A stretch of DNA of 58,922 bases from Firmicutes bacterium AF25-13AC. GTDB lineage: Bacteria; Bacillota; Clostridia; Lachnospirales; Lachnospiraceae. The translations under genes were made by a program, and so were the position numbers. Within the stretch, counting starts at the first letter, position 1; every line of letters begins with the position of its first letter. The stretch lies in NCBI GenBank assembly GCA_003478935.1, contig QUFP01000028.1:1-58922 (forward strand), read 5' to 3'. This document shows positions 17,606 to 27,691 of this stretch, piece by piece. The notes beneath the pieces are model-generated. The model was not told the origin of the DNA, searched no databases, and saw only the letters and a program-made list of their open reading frames with translations.

Positions 17606-18532
17606 TCAGCCCTGCTCTTTTAAAAAGCAGCCTTGGTATATTCCCCGTGTCTTCAATTCATGATGAATACAGTTAAGCACACTGCGCTTTGCCCGGCTCC
17701 ACAGCGGTGAAATCAGCTGATTTGACGGACCATCTCCTGTCAGCCTGTGAATGACAATATCAGGTGAAAGTGCACCGATACAGGAAACAACAAGATCCAC
17801 ATATGCTTCCATAGACAATGTCTGAAACTTTCCGGCACGAAATTCATCTGCAAGGTCAGTATTTTCAAGCACATGAAGAAGCTGCAGCTTTATTCCAAAG
17901 ATCCCTGCATTATTCAGATAACGAATAGTTTCGAGCATTTTTTCCTTATCTTCGCCTGGAAGACCAAGTATCACATGAACGATTACAGGAATCTGTGCAT
18001 CATTAAGACGCTTTAATGCGTTTTCAAAGCATGTCAAATCATATCCACGTCTAATATAGGCTGCCGTGTCCTCGTGTATTGTCTGAAGTCCCAGTTCTAC
18101 CCACACCGGCTTTCTTTTGGAATATTCACAAAGAAGTGAAACAACATCCTCTCCCACACAGTCTGGTCTTGTCGCAATATCCACCACCGCAACCTTTTCA
18201 TGTAAAAAAGAAGGTTCATAGACACGTCTTAAATAATCCAAATCTGCATATGTATTTGTAAAAGCCTGATAATATGCAATATACTGCTTTGCATGAAAGG
18301 AGCCAAGCTTTTCAATCTGACTGTCGATCTGCTCTTTAATTGACAGCGCTCTGCTGCCTGCAAATTCACCCGAACCGCCTCTGCTGCAAAAAATACATCC
18401 GCCGCGCCCGATTGTTCCATCCCTGTTTGGACAAGTAAAACCGGCATCTAACGATGCCTTATAAGTCTTTGAACCAAACGTTTGCTTCAGGTAATAATCA
18501 AGCGAAAAATACGGTTTTTCTCCCCACAGCAT
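17606..18532 (-). CDS. TIGR01212 family radical SAM protein (YhcC-like)
   Basis: A radical SAM protein with the cluster motif CPNRDGTIGRGGCIFC (CxxC end with an upstream Cys). It then carries family blocks YIAYYQAFTNTYA near residue 85, ATRPDCVGEDVV near 122, WVELGLQTIHEDTA near 145 and VIVHVILGLPGEDKEKML near 183. Length 308 is normal. The substrate is unknown; the family is related to the Elp3-like radical SAM proteins. The ATG sits behind GAAGGAGG. Divergent from rho, with which it shares the promoter region. Confidence 0.9.
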   Translation of the reverse strand: MLWGEKPYFSLDYYLKQTFGSKTYKASLDAGFTCPNRDGTIGRGGCIFCSRGGSGEFAGSRALSIKEQIDSQIEKLGSFHAKQYIAYYQAFTNTYADLDYLRRVYEPSFLHEKVAVVDIATRPDCVGEDVVSLLCEYSKRKPVWVELGLQTIHEDTAAYIRRGYDLTCFENALKRLNDAQIPVIVHVILGLPGEDKEKMLETIRYLNNAGIFGIKLQLLHVLENTDLADEFRAGKFQTLSMEAYVDLVVSCIGALSPDIVIHRLTGDGPSNQLISPLWSRAKRSVLNCIHHELKTRGIYQGCFLKEQG

Positions 18533-18617
18533 CTTTTTCCTCCTTCACACGTGACGCATTATAGAATAATGATATCAATTTTACATACATTCGTCAAGTT
18601 TTGGTTTATTTTTTTAC

Positions 18618-18646
18618 TTTACTTTTTGCCATTTCATTCGTATAAT
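18618..18646 (+). promoter_or_regulatory. Probable promoter of rho with structured leader
   Basis: A perfect TATAAT (18641-18646) lies 17 bases after TTTACT (18618-18623). The leader of about 115 bases contains GCAGC...GCTGC stem potential around 18664-18685, which could play a part in rho autoregulation. Confidence 0.5.
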
Positions 18647-18764
18647 GATAGTGCGATGTTTCGCTGCAGCTATGCGAATGCTGCATCATTTCGAAAGGTG
18701 AAATTAAAAAAATATTATAATTTGTATTTTGTCTGACAAAAACATGAGAAAGGCATGGTTATTT

Positions 18765-21002
18765 ATGCGTGAAAAATTAAAATCACTTCCGCTCACTGAG
18801 CTAAAACAGATTGCGAAAGAAAATCACATTAAGAACGTTTCTACTCTGCGCAAGGCGCAGCTGATTGATGTAATTCTGGAAAGACTTAGCCCGGAACAGG
18901 CACAGACGCCGCAAACACAAAATGTTCAAACATCTGATACGGCTTCATCCGACAACGAACTTGTATCGGCATCTTCTGAGACAAATTCCACTGATACAAA
19001 GACAGCTTTATCAGAGACAGATTCTTCACAAATGAGCTCTGCTCAATCTTCTTCTGATGATGTACAGGATTCTTCTGCTGAAAAACTTGCTGATCCAACA
19101 GCACAAAGAGAGCGCCGCTCCTATGCTGCTTCTGCAGCTTCCTATGCTGCCGCAAGAAATAATTTTTACAGCAGGAATAATTCCTATTCCTCCTCTTCCT
19201 TTAAGGATCTTCGCCAGTCAAACGCCCACACGGTTCATCCGCGTAAGCCACGTGTACGAAACGGTCGCCCTGATTCTAACTGGCGTGAGGATTCTGTAAA
19301 CCGCTTCGATACTACAAGAAATGATTCCCAAGGACGCTTTGATAATACAAGAATAGATTCTACAAGCCGCTTTGATAATACAAGAATGGATTCCTCAAAT
19401 CGCTTTGATTCTACGAGAAATGATGTTCAAAATCGTTTTGATAATACAAGAAATGATTCCCAGGGACGTTTTGATAATTCCGGAAGAGATTTTTCAGTCC
19501 GCAGTGATTTTTCAGTCAGAAATGACTACTCAAACCGCTATGATTCCAGAAATGATTATCAGAACCGCTATAACAATTCTTCAAGAGATTATACAAATCG
19601 CTACGATAATTATAGAAATGATTTCCAGAACCGTTTTGATTCCAGAAATGACTATCAAAACCGTACCGACTTTAATCGAAATGACAGAAATGATGCTATG
19701 AACAGAAACGATATGACAAACCGTACCGATGCTGTCAATCGCTTTGATTCAAGAACAGAGCTTTCCAGTCAGAATCGTTTTGATTCAAGAGATACATCTG
19801 CTCAATATTCTAATCGTTTTGATAACGCAATGCGTGATGATTTTGCAAACCGCTTTGATAATGATGGTGCTCTTCCAGAAGGATGCCAGCCGGCATGCGG
19901 TATTCTTGAGGTTTTACAGGAAGGCTTTGGTTTCCTTCGCTCTGCAAACTTCTTAACTGGTCAGCAGGACGTATATGTTGCGCCGTCTCAGATTCGTCGT
20001 TTTGGCCTTAGAACAGGTGATATGGTAGATGGTTTCCAAAAAGCAAATCCAGATGATAATAAATATGATGCTTTGATTCGCATCAATACAATCAATGGTG
20101 TTAATCCTGAGCTTTGCTCACACCGCCCGAATTTTGAAAAGCTTACTCCTGTTTTCCCTAACAGTCGTCTTTCTATGGAGGTTGAAGGCGGTTCCACTGC
20201 ACTTCGCATTGTTGATCTGATCAGCCCTATTGGAAAAGGACAGCGCGGTATGATCGTCTCCCCGCCAAAAGCTGGCAAAACAACGCTTTTAAAGGAGATT
20301 GCAAATGCTGTTACACACAATTATCCTGACATGCATCTTATCATCCTTCTTATTGATGAGCGCCCAGAGGAGGTTACAGATATCCGTGAATCCATTCAGG
20401 GAGAGCATGTTGAGGTAATTTATTCTACATTTGATGAAACACCTGAACATCACAAGCAGGTTGCTGAGATGGTTCTTGAGCGTGCGAAGCGTCTTGTTGA
20501 GCATAAGCAGGATGTTATGGTTTTATTAGACAGCCTGACTCGTCTGGCTCGTGCATATAATCTTACCGTGACTCCAAGCGGACGCACTCTTTCTGGTGGA
20601 CTTGATCCGGCTGCACTTCACATGCCAAAGAAATTTTTCGGTGCTGCCAGAAATATGCGTGAGGGTGGCAGTCTTACTATCCTTGCCACTGCACTTGTTG
20701 ACACTGGAAGCCGTCTTGATGATATGGTATTTGAAGAATTTAAAGGAACTGGAAACATGGAGCTTGTATTAGACAGAAAGCTGTCTGAGCGCCGTATTTT
20801 CCCGGCAATTGATATTACCCGTTCTGGAACAAGACGCGAAGATCTGCTTCTGACACCAGATGAACTTACAGCTGTTTCCACTATCCGCAAAAGCATAAGC
20901 GGACTAAAGAATGATGATGCAATCGAACAAATTTTAAATCATTTTGTACACACAAAAAATAACGCTGAATTTATTGAAACACTTCCAAAGGTAAGACAAT
21001 AA
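18765..21002 (+). CDS. rho: Transcription termination factor Rho with long disordered insert
   Basis: Rho is a hexameric RNA helicase ending transcription. Order of parts: an N-terminal SAP-like Rho-N helix bundle (residues 1-45, MREKLKSLPLTELKQIAKE), a Ser/Thr/Gln-rich linker (about 50-175), an Arg/Asp/Asn-rich repeat tract (about 180-365), the cold-shock RNA-binding domain (about 377-450, VLQEGFGFLRS), and the RecA-like ATPase with Walker A SPPKAGKTTLLKEIA and Walker B VMVLLDSLTRLARAYN. At 745 residues it is far longer than E. coli Rho (419) because of the insert. I choose the ATG at 18765 behind AGAAAGG over the upstream TTG. The catalytic core is complete, so termination activity is expected; the insert resembles the disordered regions known in some Bacteroidetes and Clostridia Rho proteins. 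Confidence 0.97.
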   Translation: MREKLKSLPLTELKQIAKENHIKNVSTLRKAQLIDVILERLSPEQAQTPQTQNVQTSDTASSDNELVSASSETNSTDTKTALSETDSSQMSSAQSSSDDVQDSSAEKLADPTAQRERRSYAASAASYAAARNNFYSRNNSYSSSSFKDLRQSNAHTVHPRKPRVRNGRPDSNWREDSVNRFDTTRNDSQGRFDNTRIDSTSRFDNTRMDSSNRFDSTRNDVQNRFDNTRNDSQGRFDNSGRDFSVRSDFSVRNDYSNRYDSRNDYQNRYNNSSRDYTNRYDNYRNDFQNRFDSRNDYQNRTDFNRNDRNDAMNRNDMTNRTDAVNRFDSRTELSSQNRFDSRDTSAQYSNRFDNAMRDDFANRFDNDGALPEGCQPACGILEVLQEGFGFLRSANFLTGQQDVYVAPSQIRRFGLRTGDMVDGFQKANPDDNKYDALIRINTINGVNPELCSHRPNFEKLTPVFPNSRLSMEVEGGSTALRIVDLISPIGKGQRGMIVSPPKAGKTTLLKEIANAVTHNYPDMHLIILLIDERPEEVTDIRESIQGEHVEVIYSTFDETPEHHKQVAEMVLERAKRLVEHKQDVMVLLDSLTRLARAYNLTVTPSGRTLSGGLDPAALHMPKKFFGAARNMREGGSLTILATALVDTGSRLDDMVFEEFKGTGNMELVLDRKLSERRIFPAIDITRSGTRREDLLLTPDELTAVSTIRKSISGLKNDDAIEQILNHFVHTKNNAEFIETLPKVRQ
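19300..19868 (+). repeat. Degenerate tandem repeat inside rho coding RFD-type units
   Basis: In-frame repeats of roughly 30-36 bases encode units such as NRFDSTRND, GRFDNTRID and NRYDSRNDYQ. I count eleven RFD tripeptides plus RYD, RTD and RND variants in about 185 residues. The first six units are close to each other at DNA level; later ones diverge, implying old and recent expansions. Confidence 0.9.
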
Positions 21003-21014
21003 TATAGTAAATAT

Positions 21015-21042
21015 AAAAAAGCAGTCAACTGACTGCTTTTTT
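21015..21042. terminator. Bidirectional terminator between rho and aroD
   Basis: AAAAAAGCAGTC and GACTGCTTTTTT form a near-perfect stem between convergent rho and aroD, with A and T runs on either side. Confidence 0.85.
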
Positions 21043-21051
21043 ATATTATAA

Positions 21052-21819
21052 CTATTCAACTGCTCGTTCAATTGCCCATAACACATCTGACAGCGCTTTT
21101 GCTGATACCTGTCCCGGTGCACTGGCTTTTCCCATGCTTCCAAAACTCATTACGCTGCCAAATAAGCCGCCACAAAGCCTGCTCACACATCCTGTGCGCC
21201 CCATTGACATTGTAATTAAAAGTGTCTCTGGATGATTCTCCTTCATAGTTCCTGTCGCCAAAAGAAGCGCTGCCACATCTGCAAGAGACTGAGGCATCAC
21301 TGCTATTTTACAGACATCTGCGCCATAGCCTGCCATCTGCTCCATTGTTGTAATAAGATTTGAAGTTTCCGGTGTCTTTTTAAAATCGTGCTGTGATACA
21401 ATCACACCGATACCCATCTGGTGTGCATGTTTTATTAATTCCTGTACACATGCCATTCCCTGGCTAAGCTCCACATCAAGAAGGTCAGCCATATTGCTTT
21501 CTATTACTTCATCAAGAAGCACCTGATACGCTGCGGGAGTAATATCACCCTCACCGCCCTCTCGTCTACTTCGAAATGTTACTAAAAGCGGTTTTCCCTG
21601 CAGATTCTCACGAATTTTTCTCGAAAGTGTATTTCTCTTCCTTGGCTGAAACACATCCTGATACCAATCAATACGCCACTCGGCAATATCTGCCACACTG
21701 CTTTTCCCAATGCGCACAGACTCTTCTAAAATTTCTTTTTCCGTTTCGTAGGCAATTGGTACACAGATGCGTACCTTTCCATCCTCAAGTGTTGTATTTC
21801 CTGCTCTCAGAACACTCAT
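21052..21819 (-). CDS. aroD: Type I 3-dehydroquinate dehydratase
   Basis: Third enzyme of the shikimate pathway, Schiff-base type. The conserved glutamate is in [10 protein letters not shown] near residue 46, the catalytic histidine in [14 protein letters not shown] near 145, and the Schiff-base lysine in [12 protein letters not shown] near 170. The C-terminal substrate loop ([18 protein letters not shown]) is intact. Length 255 is normal. Its ATG overlaps the icd stop by four bases (21816-21819), so the two genes are translationally coupled, an unusual pairing of aromatic and TCA-type metabolism. Confidence 0.95.
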   Translation of the reverse strand: MSVLRAGNTTLEDGKVRICVPIAYETEKEILEESVRIGKSSVADIAEWRIDWYQDVFQPRKRNTLSRKIRENLQGKPLLVTFRSRREGGEGDITPAAYQVLLDEVIESNMADLLDVELSQGMACVQELIKHAHQMGIGVIVSQHDFKKTPETSNLITTMEQMAGYGADVCKIAVMPQSLADVAALLLATGTMKENHPETLLITMSMGRTGCVSRLCGGLFGSVMSFGSMGKASAPGQVSAKALSDVLWAIERAVE

Positions 21820-23027
21820 GCAAGCAATGCCTCCAATCTGCTTCTGATTGCACTAAGAAATTCCTCACTAGTTACTGTCTGTGCATTTGAAAGCGTTGTG
21901 ATGGCAGACAAATCCTTTGTCATAATGCCAGACTCGATTGTATCAATAGTTGCCTTCTCTAACTTGTCTGCGTAATCACACAGCTTCTCTAAGCCGTCCA
22001 TCTCGCCTCTTTTTCTGAATGCACCGCTCCATGCAAAAATTGTTGCAACTGGGTTAGTGGAAGTCTTCTTTCCTTCCTTATACTGATAGTAATGTCTCTG
22101 TACTGTTCCATGAGCAGCTTCATACTCATAGCAACCATTCGGAGATACTAAAACAGATGTCATCATTGCCAGAGAACCAAATGCTGTTGCTACCATATCA
22201 CTCATAACATCACCATCATAGTTCTTGCAAGCCCAGATATATCCGCCCTCAGAACGAATTACTCTTGCAACAGCATCATCGATCAATGTATAGAAATACT
22301 CAATACCAGCCTTCTCAAATGCTTCCTTATAATCGCGATCATAGATCTCCTGGAAAATATCCTTAAAAGTGTGATCATACTTTTTGGAAATGGTATCTTT
22401 TGTCGCAAACCACAGATCCTGCTTTGTATCAAGCGCATATCTAAAGCAGCAATGTGCAAAATTCTCAATGGAAGCAACGACATTGTGCTGTCCCTGAATG
22501 ATACCTGCTCCTGTAAAGTTGTGGATCAGCTCTCTTGTCTCCTCACCAGCTTCATTTGTGTAAACAAGCTCTGTCTTTCCTGGTCCCGGAATCTTCATCT
22601 CAGTCGCCTTATAGACATCACCATACGCATGTCTTGCAATTGTGATTGGCTTCTTCCAATTTTTTACAAGCGGTTCTACGCCTTTTACAAGAATCGGTGC
22701 ACGGAATACAGTTCCATCTAAAATAGCACGAATAGTTCCATTTGGACTTTTCCACATCTCATGCAGGTTATACTCTGTCATTCTTGCCGCATTTGGAGTG
22801 ATCGTTGCGCACTTAACGGCAACACCGTACTTCTTTGTCGCATTCGCACTGTCAATCGTTACCTGATCACGTGTCTGGTCACGATATTCAAGTCCCAAAT
22901 CATAATATTCTGTTTTCAAATCAACAAACGGAAGAATCAGCTCGTCCTTAATCATCTTCCAGAGAACTCTGGTCATCTCATCTCCGTCCATCTCTACTAA
23001 TGGAGTTGTCATTGCTATTTTTGTCAT
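21816..23027 (-). CDS. icd: NADP-dependent isocitrate dehydrogenase
   Basis: Oxidatively decarboxylates isocitrate to 2-oxoglutarate, mainly for glutamate synthesis in anaerobes. It is the dimeric eukaryote-like subfamily: [20 protein letters not shown], substrate residues in [13 protein letters not shown] near 80 and [11 protein letters not shown] near 105, and [18 protein letters not shown] near 268 with the metal aspartates. The coenzyme region [14 protein letters not shown] is near 305. Length 403 is normal. A strong GGAGGAGG precedes the ATG. Followed directly by aroD. Confidence 0.95.
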   Translation of the reverse strand: MTKIAMTTPLVEMDGDEMTRVLWKMIKDELILPFVDLKTEYYDLGLEYRDQTRDQVTIDSANATKKYGVAVKCATITPNAARMTEYNLHEMWKSPNGTIRAILDGTVFRAPILVKGVEPLVKNWKKPITIARHAYGDVYKATEMKIPGPGKTELVYTNEAGEETRELIHNFTGAGIIQGQHNVVASIENFAHCCFRYALDTKQDLWFATKDTISKKYDHTFKDIFQEIYDRDYKEAFEKAGIEYFYTLIDDAVARVIRSEGGYIWACKNYDGDVMSDMVATAFGSLAMMTSVLVSPNGCYEYEAAHGTVQRHYYQYKEGKKTSTNPVATIFAWSGAFRKRGEMDGLEKLCDYADKLEKATIDTIESGIMTKDLSAITTLSNAQTVTSEEFLSAIRSRLEALLA

Positions 23028-23093
23028 AATTTTCCTCCTCCTGCAGCTTCGAATGCTGACATATCTTCATGTGAAAACATTCACTTTGATAGT

Positions 23094-24619
23094 TTACCAT
23101 GTTATTGTATCAAATGCAATCCCCTGATAAAAAAACAAAAGAATCTCCTGCCACGTTTTTCCCTGCTCTAATAGTTGGTACGCACAATTTTGTGATAACC
23201 CAATACCATGTCCATTTCCGCCGCCACAAATCACATAGCCTGTCATCGTATCCTGCTTTGTCACTGGAATCAGACAAAAAAAAGCACTTGGAAGGTAATT
23301 TCCTTCGCTTAGCGATACTGTTTCCTCTGATTTATTTTGATATGTACGATTAGGTTCACTTAAAAGCTTTCTCATAACAAGCTCTCCTGTCACCAAGACA
23401 CTTCCTTTTTCGTATTTAAGCTTAAGCCCTGATGCCATGCCGCCGGCGAAACGACCCGTCACCTGCACAGATGTTAATGTTGAGCTGATGATCTTTTCTA
23501 AGCTTTCTCCTTCTGCCTTGATACATTCGCTTTGACTGGCGCTAAGCGCTGGAAGACGTTTTAAAAACAGCTCCTGCATTACATCAAGAGGAATCTCACA
23601 GCGCCACCTGTACCATGCCATATTTGACTCTAATCCAGCTGCATTCTGATCCTGTAAAAATGCACTGACTGTCGCCTCATCCGTCATATCGCGATCTGGC
23701 TCTCCTGTTAAATTAAGTGATTTCAGATAAGGAAGCGTCTGATTTCCAGACCAGGCAAGATTATCTGAAGTATAGCCGCATGATGTTGAAAAATAATATG
23801 GCACGATTGGCGCACCGTCACGCGTCATTATCACACCTGATGTAGCTTTGCTCCCTGCGCTGAAATCTCCTGATAGCCTGCACTGTTATACACCTGATAA
23901 TCTACAGAATCATCTGCAAATGAGCCATAATTATCAATCGTTTTTTGGTGAAGAATACGTTCATATGCATATGTACGTGCACATACAGCCTGCAGCTTAG
24001 CTGCTTCTAATCCATAGGAAACAGGCATCTCGCTTGGTACTACCTTTGAAACATAATCCTCAAGCGGCAGTTCATTTACAATCACAATGCCCTGTTCATT
24101 AAGATATAAATCAAGAACACCTTCATATTCATGGCTGATGCCGCGCCTTAAAATACTGTCAATTATAACGAAGCCACCCTCCGATGCCACACGAATCGAT
24201 CCTTCCTGAAAAAACGGATGCTCCGGTGTAATCGTAACAGTCTGTCCGCCGGTAAAAATCTGCTCCTTTGTGCCAGACTGTATATGAAATGTATCTGGAC
24301 ATGTTATGATTACCTTGGCATGCTCAAATGAGGTGTTGTCTGAATTTTTCAGCTTAACGCGCATAGAGGGCATCGAAGATACAGCTTCCTCAACTGGTTT
24401 TGTTTCTTCCTGATTTTGGGTCGCTGTTTTTTCATTTTCCTGTATACCAGACGTTTTTTCTTCTTGTGTCTCTGACAAAACGCTTTGTTTACTTGCCGTC
24501 TGGATTTTTGTTTCATTCCAAATGGCATTTTTCCACAACACAAAAGCTGCGATCAAGATCTCTGCCGTTGCAATGGCCAGGCAGACGATATGGATACGCC
24601 TCACGCGGAAATTTTTCAT
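23094..24619 (-). CDS. SpoIID/LytB-domain protein, frameshifted
   Basis: A stage II sporulation protein D-like peptidoglycan glycosylase candidate. It has an N-terminal membrane anchor (residues about 10-30), a Gln/Glu/Thr-rich linker, and the SpoIID domain, whose core includes LPLEDYVSKVVPSEMPVSYGLEAAKLQAVCARTY. The frame is lost near 23846: the first frame stops at 23831, while VIMTRDGAPIVPYYFSTSCG and the conserved GNGHGIGLSQNCAYQLLEQG end continue in the next frame. Restoring one G in AAG(G)CT gives AKATSGV and a normal protein of about 508 residues. The ATG at 24619 follows AGAGGTG. Whether it is true SpoIID or a paralogue cannot be told; no spoIIQ or spoIIID neighbour is present. Confidence 0.85.
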
Positions 24620-24667
24620 GCTGACACCTCTGCCGCCTGTTTTTAAATATTCACACAAGAAAAGGAA

Positions 24668-24705
24668 GAAGGCACTACTGCAGAATGTTCTGCTGTAATG
24701 CCTTC
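24668..24705 (-). terminator. Terminator downstream of the 6S RNA candidate
   Basis: GAAGGCATTACAGCAGAA pairs almost perfectly with TTCTGCAGTAGTGCCTTC on the minus strand and is followed by TTCCTTTTCTTG. It separates the RNA gene from the SpoIID-like gene. Confidence 0.75.
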
Positions 24706-24730
24706 GTACATTATCATTTTATCTTTTGTA

Positions 24731-24907
24731 CTATCCAGAGTGCCGTCCCTGCCCATTTGACGCCTAGCTAATGCTAGGTGGGCAACCGCAATCAAACTTC
24801 TGCCTTCCACTGCACAACGGAGGCCTGACATCTGCCTGACAATATAGGAATCCCGTATTAAGTCATGTAGGTTCAAATAAAAGCAAGACTTCGTACACCC
24901 CAGGATC
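24731..24907 (-). ncRNA. ssrS: Probable 6S RNA
   Basis: This non-coding stretch has the size (about 177 bases) and shape of 6S RNA, which binds the housekeeping RNA polymerase by mimicking an open promoter. The ends pair (ATCCTGGGGTGT with GCACTCTGGAT). The interior has the GCGGTTGCCCACC...ATGGGCAGGGAC arm and the TTTGAACCTACAT segment that I recall from Firmicute 6S RNAs. A clean promoter sits immediately upstream and a strong hairpin terminator downstream. The 77-residue ORF across it is a shadow. Assignment rests on recalled motifs and manual pairing, not a covariance search. Confidence 0.65.
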
Positions 24908-24914
24908 TATTCTT

Positions 24915-24942
24915 AGTATAACATATTTTACAGAAAAATCAA
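24915..24942 (-). promoter_or_regulatory. Promoter of the 6S RNA candidate
   Basis: On the minus strand TTGATT (24937-24942) and TATACT (24915-24920) are 16 bases apart, placing the start near 24908, exactly where the closing stem begins. Confidence 0.6.
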
Positions 24943-24967
24943 GTAATCATTACATTTTTTTCTGTTC

Positions 24968-26862
24968 TTATTCTTCATCCCAGTCATCTTCTAGGATTTC
25001 ATCGCCCCAGTCATCCTCGTCGGAATATTCTTCGTACTCGTCGTAGTCATCATATGCTTCTTCCTGATACTCATCTTCGTACTCTTGCAAAGTTTCTTCA
25101 CCGCTTTCATCAACAAAGCCTCGGCTTCTGCATTTTCATGCTCTGGATCATTGTCCCATTCGGCTTCCTCAATTTCCTGTGGCTCCCATACAGTGTGTGT
25201 ATCCTGTACTGGCACTGCTTCTTCTTTTGACTCTTCTTTTGCTTCCTCTATCGGACGTTTATTCTTAGCTGCCTTCTTTCGTGCTTCCTGCTCTTTTGCA
25301 CTCTGCTTTACGTGTGCCTTCGCTGTCTTTTGTGCACGCTGCACTTTTTCCTGTGCAGATATAGGCGTTGGAACAATTTCTTTTTCTTCGTCGTTTCCTG
25401 CTTCCTGCTCATACACATCATCATCGTCTTTGTTTCGTCTTCTGATTAATGTAACTGCAAGAATTGCAACAACAATTGCAATCGCAAAGATAACACCAAT
25501 GATGACCATTGTTAAATTGTTAATGGTAAGCTGATAGCGGTATGTCTGCTGCGGAATAGTAGGACCTGCTGCTGCAGTTGTTACCTGCTGATTCTGTGCG
25601 TTTGTTTCTGCCTCATTACTTTCATTTTCCTGTGCCTGTGATTCAGGCTGCGTGGCTTCGACAGACTCCTCACTGCTTGTCACCTCTGCCTCATCTGACT
25701 CCTGTGAAGTCAGAACAGGTGCTGCAGACTTCTGATCATCTGTCAGTGTATTTACAACTTCATATGTTCCGACAGGTGTACCATCCTGAAAAATAAGATA
25801 CTGTGAAGAGACATAACCAACACCATTTGGTGTCTCAACCTGACTCCAGTTTCCAAATGTTCCAATGCGGTGAACTGCAGCGCCTGGCATTAAAGAAGCA
25901 ATTCTTGGTGCTGATGTGCTTGGATACTGACGCACATTTAATCCGGAAGCCAGATCATTTTGAGCCATTACAGAGTCATCTGCCGCTGCATATACTTCCT
26001 GCTCGTTTCCCTGCACCTTTAAAAATGCATGATCGAATAATGTCTCTGTATCACTGTAGAAATTATCATTATCTGATTTCATGATTACACAGATAAGATC
26101 CATGCCATCACGGTATGCTGCTGTAACTAATGTACGTCCTGCTTTTGCAGTATGTCCTGTTTTTCCTGCATACACACCTTCATATGGACGTGCACCATTA
26201 ATCAGCTGATTTGTGCTAGTACAATTTCTCTCACCATACTTGTTTGTTGCCGGAATCGTATAGGTTTCTGTTGAATCAACATAACGAAAAACATCATTTT
26301 TCAGTGCTGCATCAAAAATAATCGCCATATCGTGAGCTGTTGTGTAATGATTATCATCATCTAATCCATGTGCATTCATGTAATGTGTATTGACTGCACC
26401 AAGCTCTTGTGCCTTCTCATTCATCATCTCAACAAATGCGTCAATAGAGCCTGCCGTATAAACTGCCAGCGCGCTCGCACACTCATTTGCTGAATTAAGC
26501 ATAAGGCCAAACAGCGCATCACGCACTGTCATCTCCTCATCCAATATTGCCACTGGATTTAATGTAGAGCTGTTGCTGCTGATAGAATCCATAACTTCAC
26601 TGTTAAATACAACAGTATCGTCAAGATCAGTACAATGCTCAAGTGTGACAAGTGCCGTCATAATTTTCGTGATACTTGCCGGGTAGTAACGGTCATCCAT
26701 ATTTTTTGAATATACAATGGAGCCGTCCTTTCTGTTAATTACACAGTATGCCTCCGCCTTGACATCAGGACCATCCTGCTGTGCAAATACGGATACGACA
26801 GACAGCATGCAAAGACATACTGCTACTAGTACTGCCGTTATTCTTTTCATTGTTTGCTTCAT
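24968..26862 (-). CDS. D-alanyl-D-alanine carboxypeptidase with SH3 and acidic tail, frameshifted
   Basis: A low-molecular-weight penicillin-binding protein (DacF/DacA type) trimming peptidoglycan pentapeptides. It has a signal peptide (residues 1-27), catalytic SITK in YYPASITKIMTAL near 65, SAN in LNSANECASAL near 124, and KTG in YAGKTGHTAKAGRT near 233. A bacterial SH3 domain follows (LNVRQYPSTSAPRIASL, about 310-360). Then come a Ser/Glu/Gln-rich stretch, a transmembrane helix near 450-470 and a charged cytoplasmic tail. The tail loses frame near 25096; restoring one G (GTGAAG(G)AA) gives a strongly acidic, Tyr-rich ending with DEDDWGDE and stop at 24968 instead of a basic out-of-frame end at 24991. 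The extra membrane helix and tail are unusual for this family, which is normally anchored by a C-terminal amphipathic helix. Confidence 0.9.
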
Positions 26863-26941
26863 AATACGTAACCTTTCTTACGCCTTCCATTTTTCATTTT
26901 CTGTTGGTCATTATACATTATTTGTTTGTATTATGCAAGCA

Positions 26942-27690
26942 CTATTCAAGTAAATGACTTATATCAAGCTGTCCCCACCCCTGATGACTGCGCGGCAAAC
27001 CTAGATTTTTCGCACTTTTCCAAAGCTTTAGCTTCACATTTGTATTTGTCATTTTTGGATAACGCTCCAACAAAAGAGCTGCTGCACCAGATACCATAGG
27101 CGTAGACATGCTTGTTCCGCTCTTTACTGTATAAGGGCGGTCATCTTCCCCCTTCATTGCATTTGTTGCCACAATATTTGTTCCAGGTGCTACGATCTCT
27201 GGCTTACAAATACAGGCAATTGTCGGTCCTCTCCCTGAATAATTATGATAGAATCTTCCACCCTCATCAATCATTTCTTTATCATCGCAGGAACCAACAG
27301 TGATAATTTTTCTGCTTATTCCCGGCGATGTAATATTATGCTGCTGCATACCCTCGTTGCCTGCCGCTGAACAAATCACAAGACCACTATCCCAAAGCGA
27401 TTCAACAGCCTGGACAAGCTGCGAATTTTCTTTCTGCTTTTTAACTGAACCTACTGAGATATTTACAATTTGTATACCAAGCGTTTCCAATTTTCTTTAA
27501 GCCAGCGAATGCCTTCCAGCATAGCAGACAGCCTTCCTTTTCCGTGAGCATCGAGAACACGTACAGACACAATGAACGCCTGCGGTGCAATTCCCTGAAT
27601 ATGACCTCCAGAAAGCGTGCCGTCACCTGCGATAATGCCTGCAACATGGGAAGGAGGAAATGGTGTGATCGCAGTTATTTTCACGAAATG
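26942..27690 (-). pseudogene. Truncated subtilisin-like S8 serine protease
   Basis: The C-terminal two thirds of a subtilase are readable. They begin with SHVAGIIAGDG (remnant of the His motif HGTHVAG), continue with GIAPQAFIVSVRVLDAHG and the oxyanion Asn region VICSAAGNEG, and end with the Ser motif SGTSMSTPMVSGAAALLL. The N-terminal part with the catalytic Asp is absent; the sequence instead runs straight into a serine recombinase gene. A second defect near 27487 is a single-base shift: restoring a G (TGG(G)AA) joins LKENW to ETLGIQIVNISVG. Without the Asp the product cannot be an active triad protease. The missing N-terminus looks like a real deletion or a chimeric join, whereas the shift looks like an undercall. 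Confidence 0.8.
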
Positions 27691-27691
27691 C

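Noticed and set aside
19300..19868. Possible CRISPR-like repeats
   Set aside because: The repeats are degenerate, in frame with rho, and have no regular unique spacers; they encode a protein repeat.
24643..24876. 77-residue ORF
   Set aside because: It overlaps the structured 6S RNA candidate and its terminator and lacks a ribosome binding site.
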